Of a stretch of 64,000 nucleotides of DNA, positions 29,801-37,651 are shown piece after piece. How positions within the stretch are numbered: position 1 is the first letter of the stretch; every line of letters begins with the position of its first letter. This DNA is from Derxia lacustris. GTDB taxonomy: Bacteria; Pseudomonadota; Gammaproteobacteria; Burkholderiales; Burkholderiaceae_E. A program made the position numbers and the translations under genes. Location: positions 124,001 through 188,000 of the forward strand of contig NZ_MUHU01000008.1 of the NCBI RefSeq assembly GCF_002105195.1, read 5' to 3'. The notes under the pieces were generated by a model. It was not told the origin of the DNA and did not search any database. It worked only from the letters and a program-made list of their open reading frames with translations.

Positions 29801-30665
29801 GGTCGACGAGCAGCGCAGAATCGTTGCCGCTTATGCCGGCGACAAGTTGGGCAATTTGTGGAAGTTCGATCTCTCCGACGTCGACATGTCGAAATGGTCG
29901 GTCAGTGGTGGATCCCAGCCTTTGTTCAAGGCGAAGGTTGGAAGCGGCGGTTCGGCAATTGCCCAGCCGATCACTGCCAGGCCATCATTGTGGCGTCTCG
30001 ATTCCGGTCAGGTCATGGTGGTGTTCGGGACCGGCAAGTTCTTTGAAACCGATGACGACTCGACTTCGCTGCCCGTCAGTCAGACGATTTACGCCGTCGC
30101 AGAACCTGCGACTGAACGCGGTCTGCTTCGCTCCGATTTGCAGGCATTGACCAGCTCCAAGGTCTACGATTCATCTGGCATTACCAGTTCCGAGCATCTG
30201 ACTGGGGTTCAGATTACTGGATCGAAGGTCGATCTTACGGTGAAAAAGGGTTGGTATCTGGATATCGCAAATCTGGCGGGCGAGCGGGTGCTGGCCCAGG
30301 CAAACGTTATCGGTGGAATTGTGTATCTGACTTCGTTTGCCCCTTCGTCCGGCTATTGTGAGTTCGGTGGCTCGTCCATTCTGTATGCATTGAATCTTGC
30401 CGATGGATCGCAAACCGCCATTCCACAATTCGACAATTCATCCATCGATGCGAGCAGTGCCGCCGATTGCGAAAACGGCAAGTGCCTGAGTGGCCTGAAA
30501 ATAGAAGGCACGACCAGTGCGCTGAATTATCTTCTGCGGGCGACTGTAGGCAACACGATCGGCGTAACTGCGCTGGGACGAAGCATCAGTCAGAATTTGA
30601 TCAACAAATCCCTGGGTGGAAGCGTGCGTTACTGGCGCGGCAACTGGCGCGAGATTACGCAATGA
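26898..30665 (+). CDS. pilY1: Type IV pilus tip-associated adhesin PilY1
   Basis: 1255 residues from ATG 26898 (a GTG one codon earlier is possible). A signal peptide covers about 1-25. The N-terminal half has a von Willebrand A-like segment with the MIDAS start D49-G-S-G-S in VMDGSGSM. The C-terminal PilY1 beta-propeller shows FVGANDGMLHAFN and AGDKLGNLWKFDLS. The loop before AGD, normally a calcium site of DxDxDxxxD type, reads VRVDEQRRIV at 967-976 and seems not to be one. Residues 174-193 are a 10-residue tandem duplication. PilY1 caps the pilus and acts in adhesion, mechanosensing and retraction control. DNA is AT-rich compared with the flanks. Confidence 0.93.
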   Translation: MNTRKILLCAIATWLACKSLPTVSAASSISQNPLLNAKTPAPNIMLVMDGSGSMFYEMMPDSLGFPYDEGSLRNYNIFPLPLQTSESLYIYNGYNAVCCVTRLGVVNGKTGFISTPISLGFDEDDLFVAQRRSAMVNRIYYDPEIRYRPWRHADNTEWAEAAPDAAYWNPMRPGAGAENLAAIGAGSENLTVRHTTTGYWYNDKSLAKHSIGTVSQQSYYLGTYYVLKYTVDEKTGVRTYADPSKIESFTRYVISNENPESPKTFPKGAARDDCAASYCTYDEEIKNFANWFVYYRSRYLLARGATGAALAAQADNSVRIGYADVVPPWNDSGKRNIDGVVTPYIKAGIRSFSGSDRVDFFDRLYNAKTEDNITATQTRESLDYIGKYFERTGAGSPWTNNPAGADQDSVKTLSCRRSYSLIVSDGMWNRAGAVGDATGNIDGTDGPSIKRESDGKVRQYIAAKPYADSYSGTLSDIAMYYWNRDLQPDIANNVQDSSDNIAFWQHLSNYVVGLGVDGYLNPSSDLPYIYSGDKVWASPYLSAENQNTEPSLDPAAVIDDMWHAAVNSRGKYFSAKNYTDLSKSLTQALSEISISAGTTGGSMTESAIYTNDSGVMYSSYAPTNWAGDLRYSTAQDGKESVYWVASKRVPIPKSRSIFTKDANGSTVAFLWDDLSDSQQSALGGDKGIVDYLRGDTTWEVRNRPATLAVSDSKYAQYRFRTRETKVDDETKVTYDNVLGDILGSNAVLIGPSDDYAYDALPDTIDGHSSYLEARAGFKKRTPVVFVGANDGMLHAFNSLASKEGGAEVFAYIPRSVLGGLKSYASPNYVHRMFVDGPLEPSDAYLTVGDKAEWRTVLLGSTGAGGRAIFALDVTKPSAMTKNSVLWEHDSSETDFKELGYTLSAPRIGVVQTSSGGQWVAVVPNGYESASHTAQLFILDLQDGHVLKRIDTGVGSENSPNGLGSVEVRVDEQRRIVAAYAGDKLGNLWKFDLSDVDMSKWSVSGGSQPLFKAKVGSGGSAIAQPITARPSLWRLDSGQVMVVFGTGKFFETDDDSTSLPVSQTIYAVAEPATERGLLRSDLQALTSSKVYDSSGITSSEHLTGVQITGSKVDLTVKKGWYLDIANLAGERVLAQANVIGGIVYLTSFAPSSGYCEFGGSSILYALNLADGSQTAIPQFDNSSIDASSAADCENGKCLSGLKIEGTTSALNYLLRATVGNTIGVTALGRSISQNLINKSLGGSVRYWRGNWREITQ
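27417..27476 (+). repeat. 30-bp tandem duplication inside pilY1
   Basis: Two adjacent 30-nt units (27417-27446 and 27447-27476). The first 24 nt of each match except at two positions. They encode GAGAENLAAI and GAGSENLTVR in frame. Confidence 0.85.
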
Positions 30666-31105
30666 TTCGGAAAGCAATTCGAAGTCGTGATTCGATCCAC
30701 GGTGTCACGCTGATGGAACTTGTAGTGGTAATGGCAATCATCGGCGTGCTTTCGGCGATTGCCATACCTCAATATACAAAGTACGTGCAGCGTGGCAATC
30801 GTGTTGCAGCGCGCGGCCAATTGCTTGCCGTGGCCCAGTACCTCGAACGCATCCATACCCAGACATTCAGTTATGGTGCGTCGGCGAGCGAATACACGAG
30901 CTATCTGTCCAATGTAAATGCCGATTCTGGATTGGTCGGCAAATACACGATTTCGGTCGAATTGTCCGAAACTGCATTCACGCTGAGCGCCACGCCAAAC
31001 GATCCGGGGCCGAATGCCAGCGACGAATGCGGCACGCTCACCGTCGACCATCGCGGCGTCAAGGGCAACAGCGACGGCAGCTACAACACCTGCTGGGGGC
31101 GGTGA
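30662..31105 (+). CDS. pilE: Type IV minor pilin PilE
   Basis: 147 residues, start overlapping the pilY1 stop (ATGA). The prepilin site is G14|V15 in IHG|VTLMELVVVMAI with Glu at +5, then IAIPQYTKYVQRGNRVAARGQL typical of PilE/PilA-like pilins. Two cysteines near the C-terminus (DECGTLTV and YNTCWGR) should form the D-region disulphide. Last gene of the operon; it is probably the fourth core minor pilin rather than the major pilin, because it sits downstream of pilY1. A GC-rich hairpin (31112-31132) follows. Confidence 0.9.
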   Translation: MIRKAIRSRDSIHGVTLMELVVVMAIIGVLSAIAIPQYTKYVQRGNRVAARGQLLAVAQYLERIHTQTFSYGASASEYTSYLSNVNADSGLVGKYTISVELSETAFTLSATPNDPGPNASDECGTLTVDHRGVKGNSDGSYNTCWGR

Positions 31106-31111
31106 GTGCGG

Positions 31112-31132
31112 GGCCGGGCTGATCGCCCGGCC
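31112..31132 (+). terminator. Possible terminator hairpin after pilE
   Basis: An 8-bp perfect stem ggccgggc / gcccggcc with loop tgatc, followed by TTCT. The T-run is short, so termination may be weak. It abuts the dnaE -10 box. Confidence 0.5.
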
Positions 31133-31135
31133 TTC

Positions 31136-31141
31136 TACAAT
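31136..31141 (+). promoter_or_regulatory. -10 box for dnaE at leaderless spacing
   Basis: TACAAT ends 6 nt before the dnaE ATG (31148), so transcription would begin at or next to the start codon. No -35 of note is visible. Confidence 0.4.
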
Positions 31142-31147
31142 CGCGGG

Positions 31148-34100
31148 ATGACCGAAACCGCAGCTCTCGCCCCGTCTTCCGCCGATGCGCCCGTCGCGCC
31201 GGCCGCCCGCTTCGTGCACCTGCGCGTGCATACCGAGTACTCGATCACCGACGGTATCGTCCGGGTCGACGACATGGTGGCCAAGGCCGCCGCCGACCGC
31301 CAGCCAGCGCTGGCGATGACCGATGCCGGCAACCTGTTCGGCCTGGTCAAGTTCTACAAGGAAGCGCGCGGCAAGGGGGTCAAGCCGATCTGCGGCTGCG
31401 ACGTGACCCTCGCCAATCCGGCCGATCCCGAGCACCCCTTCGATCTTCTGCTGCTGGTGCAGAACCGCGCCGGCTATTTGCGGCTTTGCGAACTGCTGTC
31501 GCGCGCCTGGCTGACCAATCAGGTGCGTGGCCGACCCGAGCTGATGGAGTCATGGCTCGACGACGGCACCGATGGCCTGATTGCGCTGTCGGGCGCGGCG
31601 CAGGGCGAGATCGGTTGCCTGCTCGCCCAAGGCAATGCGGCGGGCGCCCGCGCAGCGGCGCAGCGACTGGCGGCGCGCTTTCCGGATCGCTTCTACATCG
31701 AGCTGCAACGCAGTTCACATCCCGAACAGCAGCGTCATGTGCCCGAGGCGGCGCGGCTGGCGGCAGAGCTGGGCCTGCCGATCGTCGCGACCCATCCGGT
31801 GCAGTTTCTTGAGCCGGACGATTTCATCGCCCATGAAGCGCGCTATTGCGTGGCGGCCGGCGAGCGGCTGAACAACACGCGCCGACCCAAGCCGTTTACC
31901 CAGGACCAGTACCTGCGCTCGCAGGACGAGATGGCGGCGCTGTTCGCCGACCTGCCGGCGGCGCTGGAAAACACGCTCGAAATCGCGCGCCGGTGCAGCC
32001 TGCAACTGGAACTGGGCAAGCCCAAGCTGCCGCAATTCCCCACGCCCGACGGCTACACGCTCGACGACTGGCTGGTGCATCTGTCGAAGGAAGGGCTGGA
32101 GAAGCGCCTCGCGGTGCTGTTCCCGGATGAAGCGGAACGCGCGGCGCGCCGGCCCGAGTACTTCGCGCGGCTGGAATTCGAGTGCGGAACCATCATCAAG
32201 ATGGGCTTCCCCGGCTACTTCCTGATCGTGGCCGACTTCATCAACTGGGCCAAGAACAACGGCGTGCCGGTGGGCCCGGGGCGCGGTTCGGGCGCGGGTT
32301 CGCTGGTGGCCTATGTGCTCGGCATCACCGACCTCGATCCGCTGCGCTACAACCTGCTGTTTGAGCGCTTCCTGAACCCAGAGCGCGTCTCGATGCCCGA
32401 CTTCGACATCGACTTCTGTCAGGACGGGCGCGAGCGCGTGATCGAGTACGTGCGCGACAAGTACGGCGCCGAGTCGGTGTCGCAGATCGCCACCTTCGGC
32501 ACGATGGCCGCCAAGGCTGCGTTGCGCGACGTGGGCCGGGTGCTCGACATGGGCTACGGCTATGTCGACAGCATCGCCAAGCTGGTGCCGGCGCCGCCGG
32601 GCAAGACGGTCACCATCCGCAAGCGCACCAATCCCAAGGACGAGAAGACGATCTACGCACGCGAGGTCGAGCCGCAGATCGAGGAGCGCGAGAAGAACGA
32701 AGAGGAAGTGGCGACGCTGCTTGACCTCGCGGCGCGGGTCGAGGGCATCACCCGCAACATCGGCATGCACGCGGGTGGCGTGCTGATCGCGCCAGGCAAG
32801 CTCACCGACTTCTGCCCGCTGTATGTGCAGGAAGGCTCGAACGTCGTCTCGCAGTACGACAAGGACGATGTCGAGGCCGTGGGCCTGGTGAAGTTCGACT
32901 TCTTGGGTCTGACGACGCTGACCATCCTCGACTGGGCGGTGCGCTACATCCACCGCCGGCCGGGCCATGAGCAGTTCGATCTGAGCCAGACGCCGCTCGA
33001 CGACGCAGGCGCCTTCGAGGTGCTGAAGACGGCCAATACCGTGGCCGTGTTCCAGCTGGAAAGCCGCGGCATGCAGGACATGCTCATCAAGGCGCGGCCC
33101 GACAAGTTCGAGGACATCATCGCGCTGGTGGCGCTGTACCGGCCGGGCCCGATGGACCTGATCCCGAGCTTCTGCGACCGCAAGCACGGCCGCGAGCGGG
33201 TCGAGTACCCCGATCCGCGCGTCGAAAGCATCCTCTCCGAGACCTACGGAATCATGGTCTACCAGGAGCAGGTGATGCAGATGGCGCAGATCATCGGCGG
33301 CTATTCGCTTGGTGGCGCCGACCTGCTGCGCCGCGCAATGGGCAAGAAGAAGGCCGAGGAAATGGCCCAGCACCGCGCCTTGTTTGCGGCGGGTGCGGCC
33401 AAGAACGGCATCACCGAACCGAAGGCGAACGAGATGTTCGACCTGATGGAAAAGTTTGCCGGCTACGGCTTCAACAAGTCGCATGCGGCGGCCTATGCGC
33501 TGCTCTCGTACTACACGGCCTATCTGAAGAAGCATTTTCCGGCCGAGTTCTACGCGGGCAACATGAGCTGCGCGATGGACGACACCGACAAGATCAAGAT
33601 CCTGTGGTCGGACGCCACGCGCAACAACGGGCTCAAGGTGCTCGGCCCCGACGTGAACCTGTCGGCCTACCGCTTCGAGCCGACCGACGAGAACACCATC
33701 CGCTACGGGCTCGGCGCCATCAAGGGCACGGGCGAGGGCGCCATCCTCAACATCCTCGAAGCGCGCAAGGCCGGGCCGTTCACCTCGCTGTTCGACTTTG
33801 TGCTGCGCGTGGACAAGCGCTCGGTCAACCGCCGCACGATCGAGGCGCTGATCCGCGCCGGCGCCTTCGACAGCATCACGCCCGACCGCGCCTCCCTGCT
33901 CGCCTCGGTGCAGCTGGCGATGGATTTCGGCGAGCAGCGTGCCGCGTCGGCGAGCCAGAACAGCCTGTTCGGCGACGACGACGTGGTGGAAGGCGAACCG
34001 CCGCTCGTGCCCTGCGAGCCGTGGTCGCTGCACCAGCTGCTCACCGAGGAGAAGACCGTGTTCGGCTTCTCGCTGTCGGGCCATCTGTTCGACGCCTGGG

Positions 34101-34663
34101 CCGGCGAGGTGCGGCGGTTTGCGCGCACCTGGCTCGATCAGGTGCGGCCGTCGCGCGAGCAGCAGACGCTGGCCGGCGTGATCTCGGGCGTGCGCATCAT
34201 GATGGGCCGGCGCGGGCGCATGGCTATCGTCGCCATCGACGACGGCCGGGCGCAGCAGGAAATCATGGTCACGGGCGAGAACCTCGACACCTACCGCAAT
34301 GTGCTGGTCGAGGACGCGCTCATCGTGGTCACCGGCGTCGTGCGCTCTGACGAGTTCTCGGGCGGCGTGCGCATCATGGTCGACAGCATCGAGACGCTGG
34401 CGGCGGCGCGCGCGCGCCATGCCAAGCATCTGCGGCTGGTGGTCGAGCAGCCGCAGGACGGCGCCATCGAGCGCGCGAATGAATTCCTCGGCCGGCTGGA
34501 GCCGCTGCCGTCGATGGGCGTGCCGGTGCAGATCGAGGTGCGCAACGGCAGCTGGAGCGGCGTGCTCAAGCTGCCGCCCGACAAGCGCGTGCTGTGCGAC
34601 GACATCGAGATCAAGCAGCTCGCCCAGGCTGCCAGCGCGCGCGAATGGCAGCTCGTCTACTGA
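31148..34663 (+). CDS. dnaE: DNA polymerase III alpha subunit
   Basis: 1171 residues from ATG 31148, close to E. coli DnaE (1160), so this is the replicative DnaE1 and not the shorter error-prone DnaE2. A GTG in frame at 31106 is possible but less likely. The PHP domain begins FVHLRVHTEYSITDG. The palm carries GPGRGSGAGSLVAYVLG and the catalytic aspartates D420 and D422 in PDFDIDFC. A helix-hairpin-helix and the OB fold follow near the C-terminus. It is the polymerising subunit of the holoenzyme and works with DnaQ (46039-46740). msbA follows. Confidence 0.98.
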   Translation: MTETAALAPSSADAPVAPAARFVHLRVHTEYSITDGIVRVDDMVAKAAADRQPALAMTDAGNLFGLVKFYKEARGKGVKPICGCDVTLANPADPEHPFDLLLLVQNRAGYLRLCELLSRAWLTNQVRGRPELMESWLDDGTDGLIALSGAAQGEIGCLLAQGNAAGARAAAQRLAARFPDRFYIELQRSSHPEQQRHVPEAARLAAELGLPIVATHPVQFLEPDDFIAHEARYCVAAGERLNNTRRPKPFTQDQYLRSQDEMAALFADLPAALENTLEIARRCSLQLELGKPKLPQFPTPDGYTLDDWLVHLSKEGLEKRLAVLFPDEAERAARRPEYFARLEFECGTIIKMGFPGYFLIVADFINWAKNNGVPVGPGRGSGAGSLVAYVLGITDLDPLRYNLLFERFLNPERVSMPDFDIDFCQDGRERVIEYVRDKYGAESVSQIATFGTMAAKAALRDVGRVLDMGYGYVDSIAKLVPAPPGKTVTIRKRTNPKDEKTIYAREVEPQIEEREKNEEEVATLLDLAARVEGITRNIGMHAGGVLIAPGKLTDFCPLYVQEGSNVVSQYDKDDVEAVGLVKFDFLGLTTLTILDWAVRYIHRRPGHEQFDLSQTPLDDAGAFEVLKTANTVAVFQLESRGMQDMLIKARPDKFEDIIALVALYRPGPMDLIPSFCDRKHGRERVEYPDPRVESILSETYGIMVYQEQVMQMAQIIGGYSLGGADLLRRAMGKKKAEEMAQHRALFAAGAAKNGITEPKANEMFDLMEKFAGYGFNKSHAAAYALLSYYTAYLKKHFPAEFYAGNMSCAMDDTDKIKILWSDATRNNGLKVLGPDVNLSAYRFEPTDENTIRYGLGAIKGTGEGAILNILEARKAGPFTSLFDFVLRVDKRSVNRRTIEALIRAGAFDSITPDRASLLASVQLAMDFGEQRAASASQNSLFGDDDVVEGEPPLVPCEPWSLHQLLTEEKTVFGFSLSGHLFDAWAGEVRRFARTWLDQVRPSREQQTLAGVISGVRIMMGRRGRMAIVAIDDGRAQQEIMVTGENLDTYRNVLVEDALIVVTGVVRSDEFSGGVRIMVDSIETLAAARARHAKHLRLVVEQPQDGAIERANEFLGRLEPLPSMGVPVQIEVRNGSWSGVLKLPPDKRVLCDDIEIKQLAQAASAREWQLVY

Positions 34664-34714
34664 GGCGCGCCGCCGCGAATGCCAGCCCGTCACCGGGCTC
34701 ACCACAGGATTCCA

Positions 34715-36493
34715 ATGTCTGAAAAGCAAGAGGCGGCCGACGGTCGCAAGCTGTACTTCCGCCTGCTGGCCTATACGCGGCCCTATCGTCCGGCCTTTCT
34801 GGGCGCGGTGGCCTGCATGGTCGTGGCCGGCGGCATGGAATGGATGATTCCGCGCGGTCTGCAATTGCTGCTGGAGCGCGGCTTTTCTGGCGAATGGCGC
34901 TATGTGTGGCTTGGGCCGCTGGCGCTGATCGCGCTGGCCTTTATGCGCGGCGGCTCCAATTTCGGGTCGAGCTACTTGATGGAGTACGTGGGCAATCGCG
35001 TGCTGCAGGACCTGCGGCGCGACATGTTCGCGCGCCTGATCCGGCTGCCGGTCAGCTATCTCGATAGCCACGGCAGCGCCTGGGTCATCAGCCGCATCAC
35101 CAACGATGTGGGCAATGTGGGCCAGGCGGCGACCGGCGCGGTGATCGTGATGATCCGCGACAGCATCATGATTTCCGGGCTGATCGCCTATCTGCTCTAT
35201 CTCAACTGGCAGCTGACGCTGGTGGTGATGGTGATCGCGCCGGTGGTGAGCTATGTGGGCAAGCTCACGCGGCGCCGGCTGCGCGCGATGGGCCGGCTGA
35301 GCCAGGAGTCGAACCGCGAGATGCTGGGCGTGCTGCAGGAAGCGATCGAGGGCCAGAAGGTGGTCAAGATCTACGGCGGCCAGGGCTATGAGAGCGGGCG
35401 CTTCGACCGCACCAATGCGGCGCTGCGCGGCTATGCGATGCGGGCATCGGTGGCCTCGTCGGCGCAGGGCGCGGTGTCGCAGTTTGTCGCGGCAATCGCG
35501 CTGGCCATCGTGGTCGGCATCGTGATCTGGCAGGGCACGGTCACGCAGCAGACCTCGGCGGCGTTCGCGTCCTTCATGACGGCGATGATGATGCTGCTGG
35601 CACCGATGAAGCGCCTGACCGACGTGAACTCGCAGTTGCAGCGCGGGATCATCGCGGCCGAAAGCGTGTTCACGCTGCTCGATACCGAAGCCGAGCCCGA
35701 TACCGGCGCGCGCAGGCTGACCGGGGCCAGGGGCGCCATCGAGTTCGACCATGTGACGCTGCAATACGAGCAGGCCGACCGGCCCTCGCTCAACGACGTG
35801 TCGGTGCGCATCGCGGCCGGCGAGGCGGTGGCGCTGGTGGGCGCGTCGGGCGGCGGCAAGACTTCGTTTGCCAATCTGGTGCCGCGCTTCTACCGGCCGA
35901 CCTCGGGCCGGATCCTGCTCGACGGCGTGCCGCTCGACGAGCTTGAGCTGGCCAGCCTGCGCGAGCAGATCGCGATGGTCAGCCAGGACGTGGTGCTGTT
36001 CAACGACACGCTCGCGGCCAACATCGCCTATGGCGGCAAGCGCGATGCGAGCCGGGCCGAGATCGAGGACGCGGGCCGCGCTGCGCATCTCGACGACTTC
36101 ATCCGCTCGCTGCCGGCCGGCTACGACACCGAGATCGGCGAGAACGGCGTGCGGCTGTCGGGCGGCCAGCGCCAACGGCTGGCCATCGCGCGCGCGCTGC
36201 TCAAGGACGCGCCGGTGCTCATCCTCGACGAGGCCACGTCGGCGCTCGACTCGGAAAGCGAGCGCCATGTGCAGGCGGCGCTGGAGCGGCTGATGCAGGG
36301 CCGCACCACGCTCGTGATCGCGCACCGGCTCAGCACCATCGAGAAGGTGGATCGCATCGTGGTGCTGGATCAGGGCCGCGTGGCCGAGGTCGGCACGCAT
36401 GCCGAGCTGATGGCGCGCGACGGCATCTACGCCGGGCTGTACCGCATCCAGTACTCGGTCGAGGCGCGCGGCGGCGCATCGGTCGCGCTCTGA
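34715..36493 (+). CDS. msbA: Lipid A export ATP-binding/permease protein MsbA
   Basis: 592 residues, a full half-transporter: a six-helix ABC membrane domain (about 20-320) and a nucleotide-binding domain. Walker A is GASGGGKTS at 376-384, the signature is LSGGQRQR from 481, Walker B is VLILDEATSALD, and the H-loop is VIAHRLST. It dimerises and flips lipid A-core across the inner membrane. The ATG at 34715 is preferred over an in-frame ATG at 34679 because it follows an agga motif. It sits beside the LPS glycosyltransferase cluster; its last 67 nt overlap the convergent gene. Confidence 0.96.
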   Translation: MSEKQEAADGRKLYFRLLAYTRPYRPAFLGAVACMVVAGGMEWMIPRGLQLLLERGFSGEWRYVWLGPLALIALAFMRGGSNFGSSYLMEYVGNRVLQDLRRDMFARLIRLPVSYLDSHGSAWVISRITNDVGNVGQAATGAVIVMIRDSIMISGLIAYLLYLNWQLTLVVMVIAPVVSYVGKLTRRRLRAMGRLSQESNREMLGVLQEAIEGQKVVKIYGGQGYESGRFDRTNAALRGYAMRASVASSAQGAVSQFVAAIALAIVVGIVIWQGTVTQQTSAAFASFMTAMMMLLAPMKRLTDVNSQLQRGIIAAESVFTLLDTEAEPDTGARRLTGARGAIEFDHVTLQYEQADRPSLNDVSVRIAAGEAVALVGASGGGKTSFANLVPRFYRPTSGRILLDGVPLDELELASLREQIAMVSQDVVLFNDTLAANIAYGGKRDASRAEIEDAGRAAHLDDFIRSLPAGYDTEIGENGVRLSGGQRQRLAIARALLKDAPVLILDEATSALDSESERHVQAALERLMQGRTTLVIAHRLSTIEKVDRIVVLDQGRVAEVGTHAELMARDGIYAGLYRIQYSVEARGGASVAL

Positions 36494-37554
36494 TCGACGG
36501 CGGCGAGGCTGGCCAGGAAGGCGGCCACGACCGCCGTCGGCGCCGACGTGGTCACGCTGTGCATGCGGTGCGGCGCGACCATGCGCCAGCCCGGCTCGAT
36601 CGGCTTGAAGAAGACCGCGCAGCCCGGCTTGTCGTAGGCCAGCGCCACATGCATCAGGCCGCCGTCGGGGCCGAGAAAGGCGTCGCAGCCGTGGATGACG
36701 GCGGCGGTGCTGGCGATGTCGAGCCGGTCGATCAGGTCGCGGCAATGGCGGGCGCGCCAGTCGCCGTCGGGCAGGGTGTCGGCATCGGCGCGCGCATTGC
36801 CAAGGCCGAGCAGATGGAAGCGCGGCGGCGGCAGGCTGGCCGGCCAGGCCGCGATCAGCGCCGGCAATAGCACGGCCCAGTCGGCGATGCGGCGGCGCGG
36901 ATCGCGGGCGCCGAGCGCGACGGCGATCTCGGTGCGCGGACCGTCGCCGGGCTCGGCCTCGATGCGGACCGCCGGCGGCGCGAGCCAGGGCGGCCGGATC
37001 GGCGCGCTGCGGCCGAACAGCAGATTGACCCGGCCCTGGGCGAATGCCGGCCGGTTCAGGCATTCGCCGCGCAGGTCGCCAATGACGCCGGCATAGGGCA
37101 CGCGCGGGTAATGCGTGCGCAGCCAGACGAAGACGCGGGTGTTGTAGTCCTGGACCAGGATCAGGTCGTAGTTGCCGCGGCTGCACTGGGCCGGATCGGT
37201 GAACACCTGGCCAAAGCGCGGATCGTGGGCATAGAGCGGCGCGAGGCCGGGGCTCAGGCAGAGATCGACGGTGACGCCGTCGGGCATGCAGTCGCGCGCG
37301 GCCAGGTCCATGACCGAGTCGCCGAGCGTGGTCCAGCCGTACATCCACAGCATCCGGCGCACCGGCTGGGTCACGCGGGCGCGGCGCCAGCGCACATGGC
37401 CGGTGAGCACTTCGGCCAGGTCGCGCAGAAACAGCCGCCGCACGATGCTGGCGCGGCTGCGCCAGGGCAGCGCGCGGAACTCGGCATGCAGCTCGCCATC
37501 CACGTCGCGATCGCACACGGGCGCCCACAGTCGTCGCAGATAGTTGAGTTGCAT
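36427..37554 (-). CDS. Glycosyltransferase family 9-like protein (heptosyltransferase-like)
   Basis: 375 residues from ATG 37554. The C-terminal half shows the family-9 nucleotide-sugar motif as FLGPDGGLMHVALAYDKP at about 290-307, preceded by HCRDLIDRLDI. The acceptor-side N-terminal half (MLWMYGWTTLGDSVMDLAA) has the usual start pattern of ADP-heptose:LPS heptosyltransferases. It probably adds a heptose or other sugar to the LPS core on the cytoplasmic face; donor and linkage cannot be told. It is the last gene of a minus-strand glycosylation cluster and overlaps msbA tail-to-tail by 67 nt. Confidence 0.82.
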   Translation of the reverse strand: MQLNYLRRLWAPVCDRDVDGELHAEFRALPWRSRASIVRRLFLRDLAEVLTGHVRWRRARVTQPVRRMLWMYGWTTLGDSVMDLAARDCMPDGVTVDLCLSPGLAPLYAHDPRFGQVFTDPAQCSRGNYDLILVQDYNTRVFVWLRTHYPRVPYAGVIGDLRGECLNRPAFAQGRVNLLFGRSAPIRPPWLAPPAVRIEAEPGDGPRTEIAVALGARDPRRRIADWAVLLPALIAAWPASLPPPRFHLLGLGNARADADTLPDGDWRARHCRDLIDRLDIASTAAVIHGCDAFLGPDGGLMHVALAYDKPGCAVFFKPIEPGWRMVAPHRMHSVTTSAPTAVVAAFLASLAAVDQSATDAPPRASTEYWMRYSPA

Positions 37555-37651
37555 GGCGTTGGCGAGGAGGAGAGGGGCGCGCAATGCTGGCACGGCAAGG
37601 CTTCGGCTTTGCTGCCGGCGGGCAGCGGCGAGCCTACCGCCCGGCGTCGTG

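Noticed and set aside
31715..37528. A very long open antisense frame (over 1900 codons) opposite dnaE and msbA
   Set aside because: High-GC genes with G/C third positions commonly leave one antisense frame open. Its translation is low-complexity Arg/Ala/His and crosses several real genes; dnaE and msbA motifs are intact on the plus strand.
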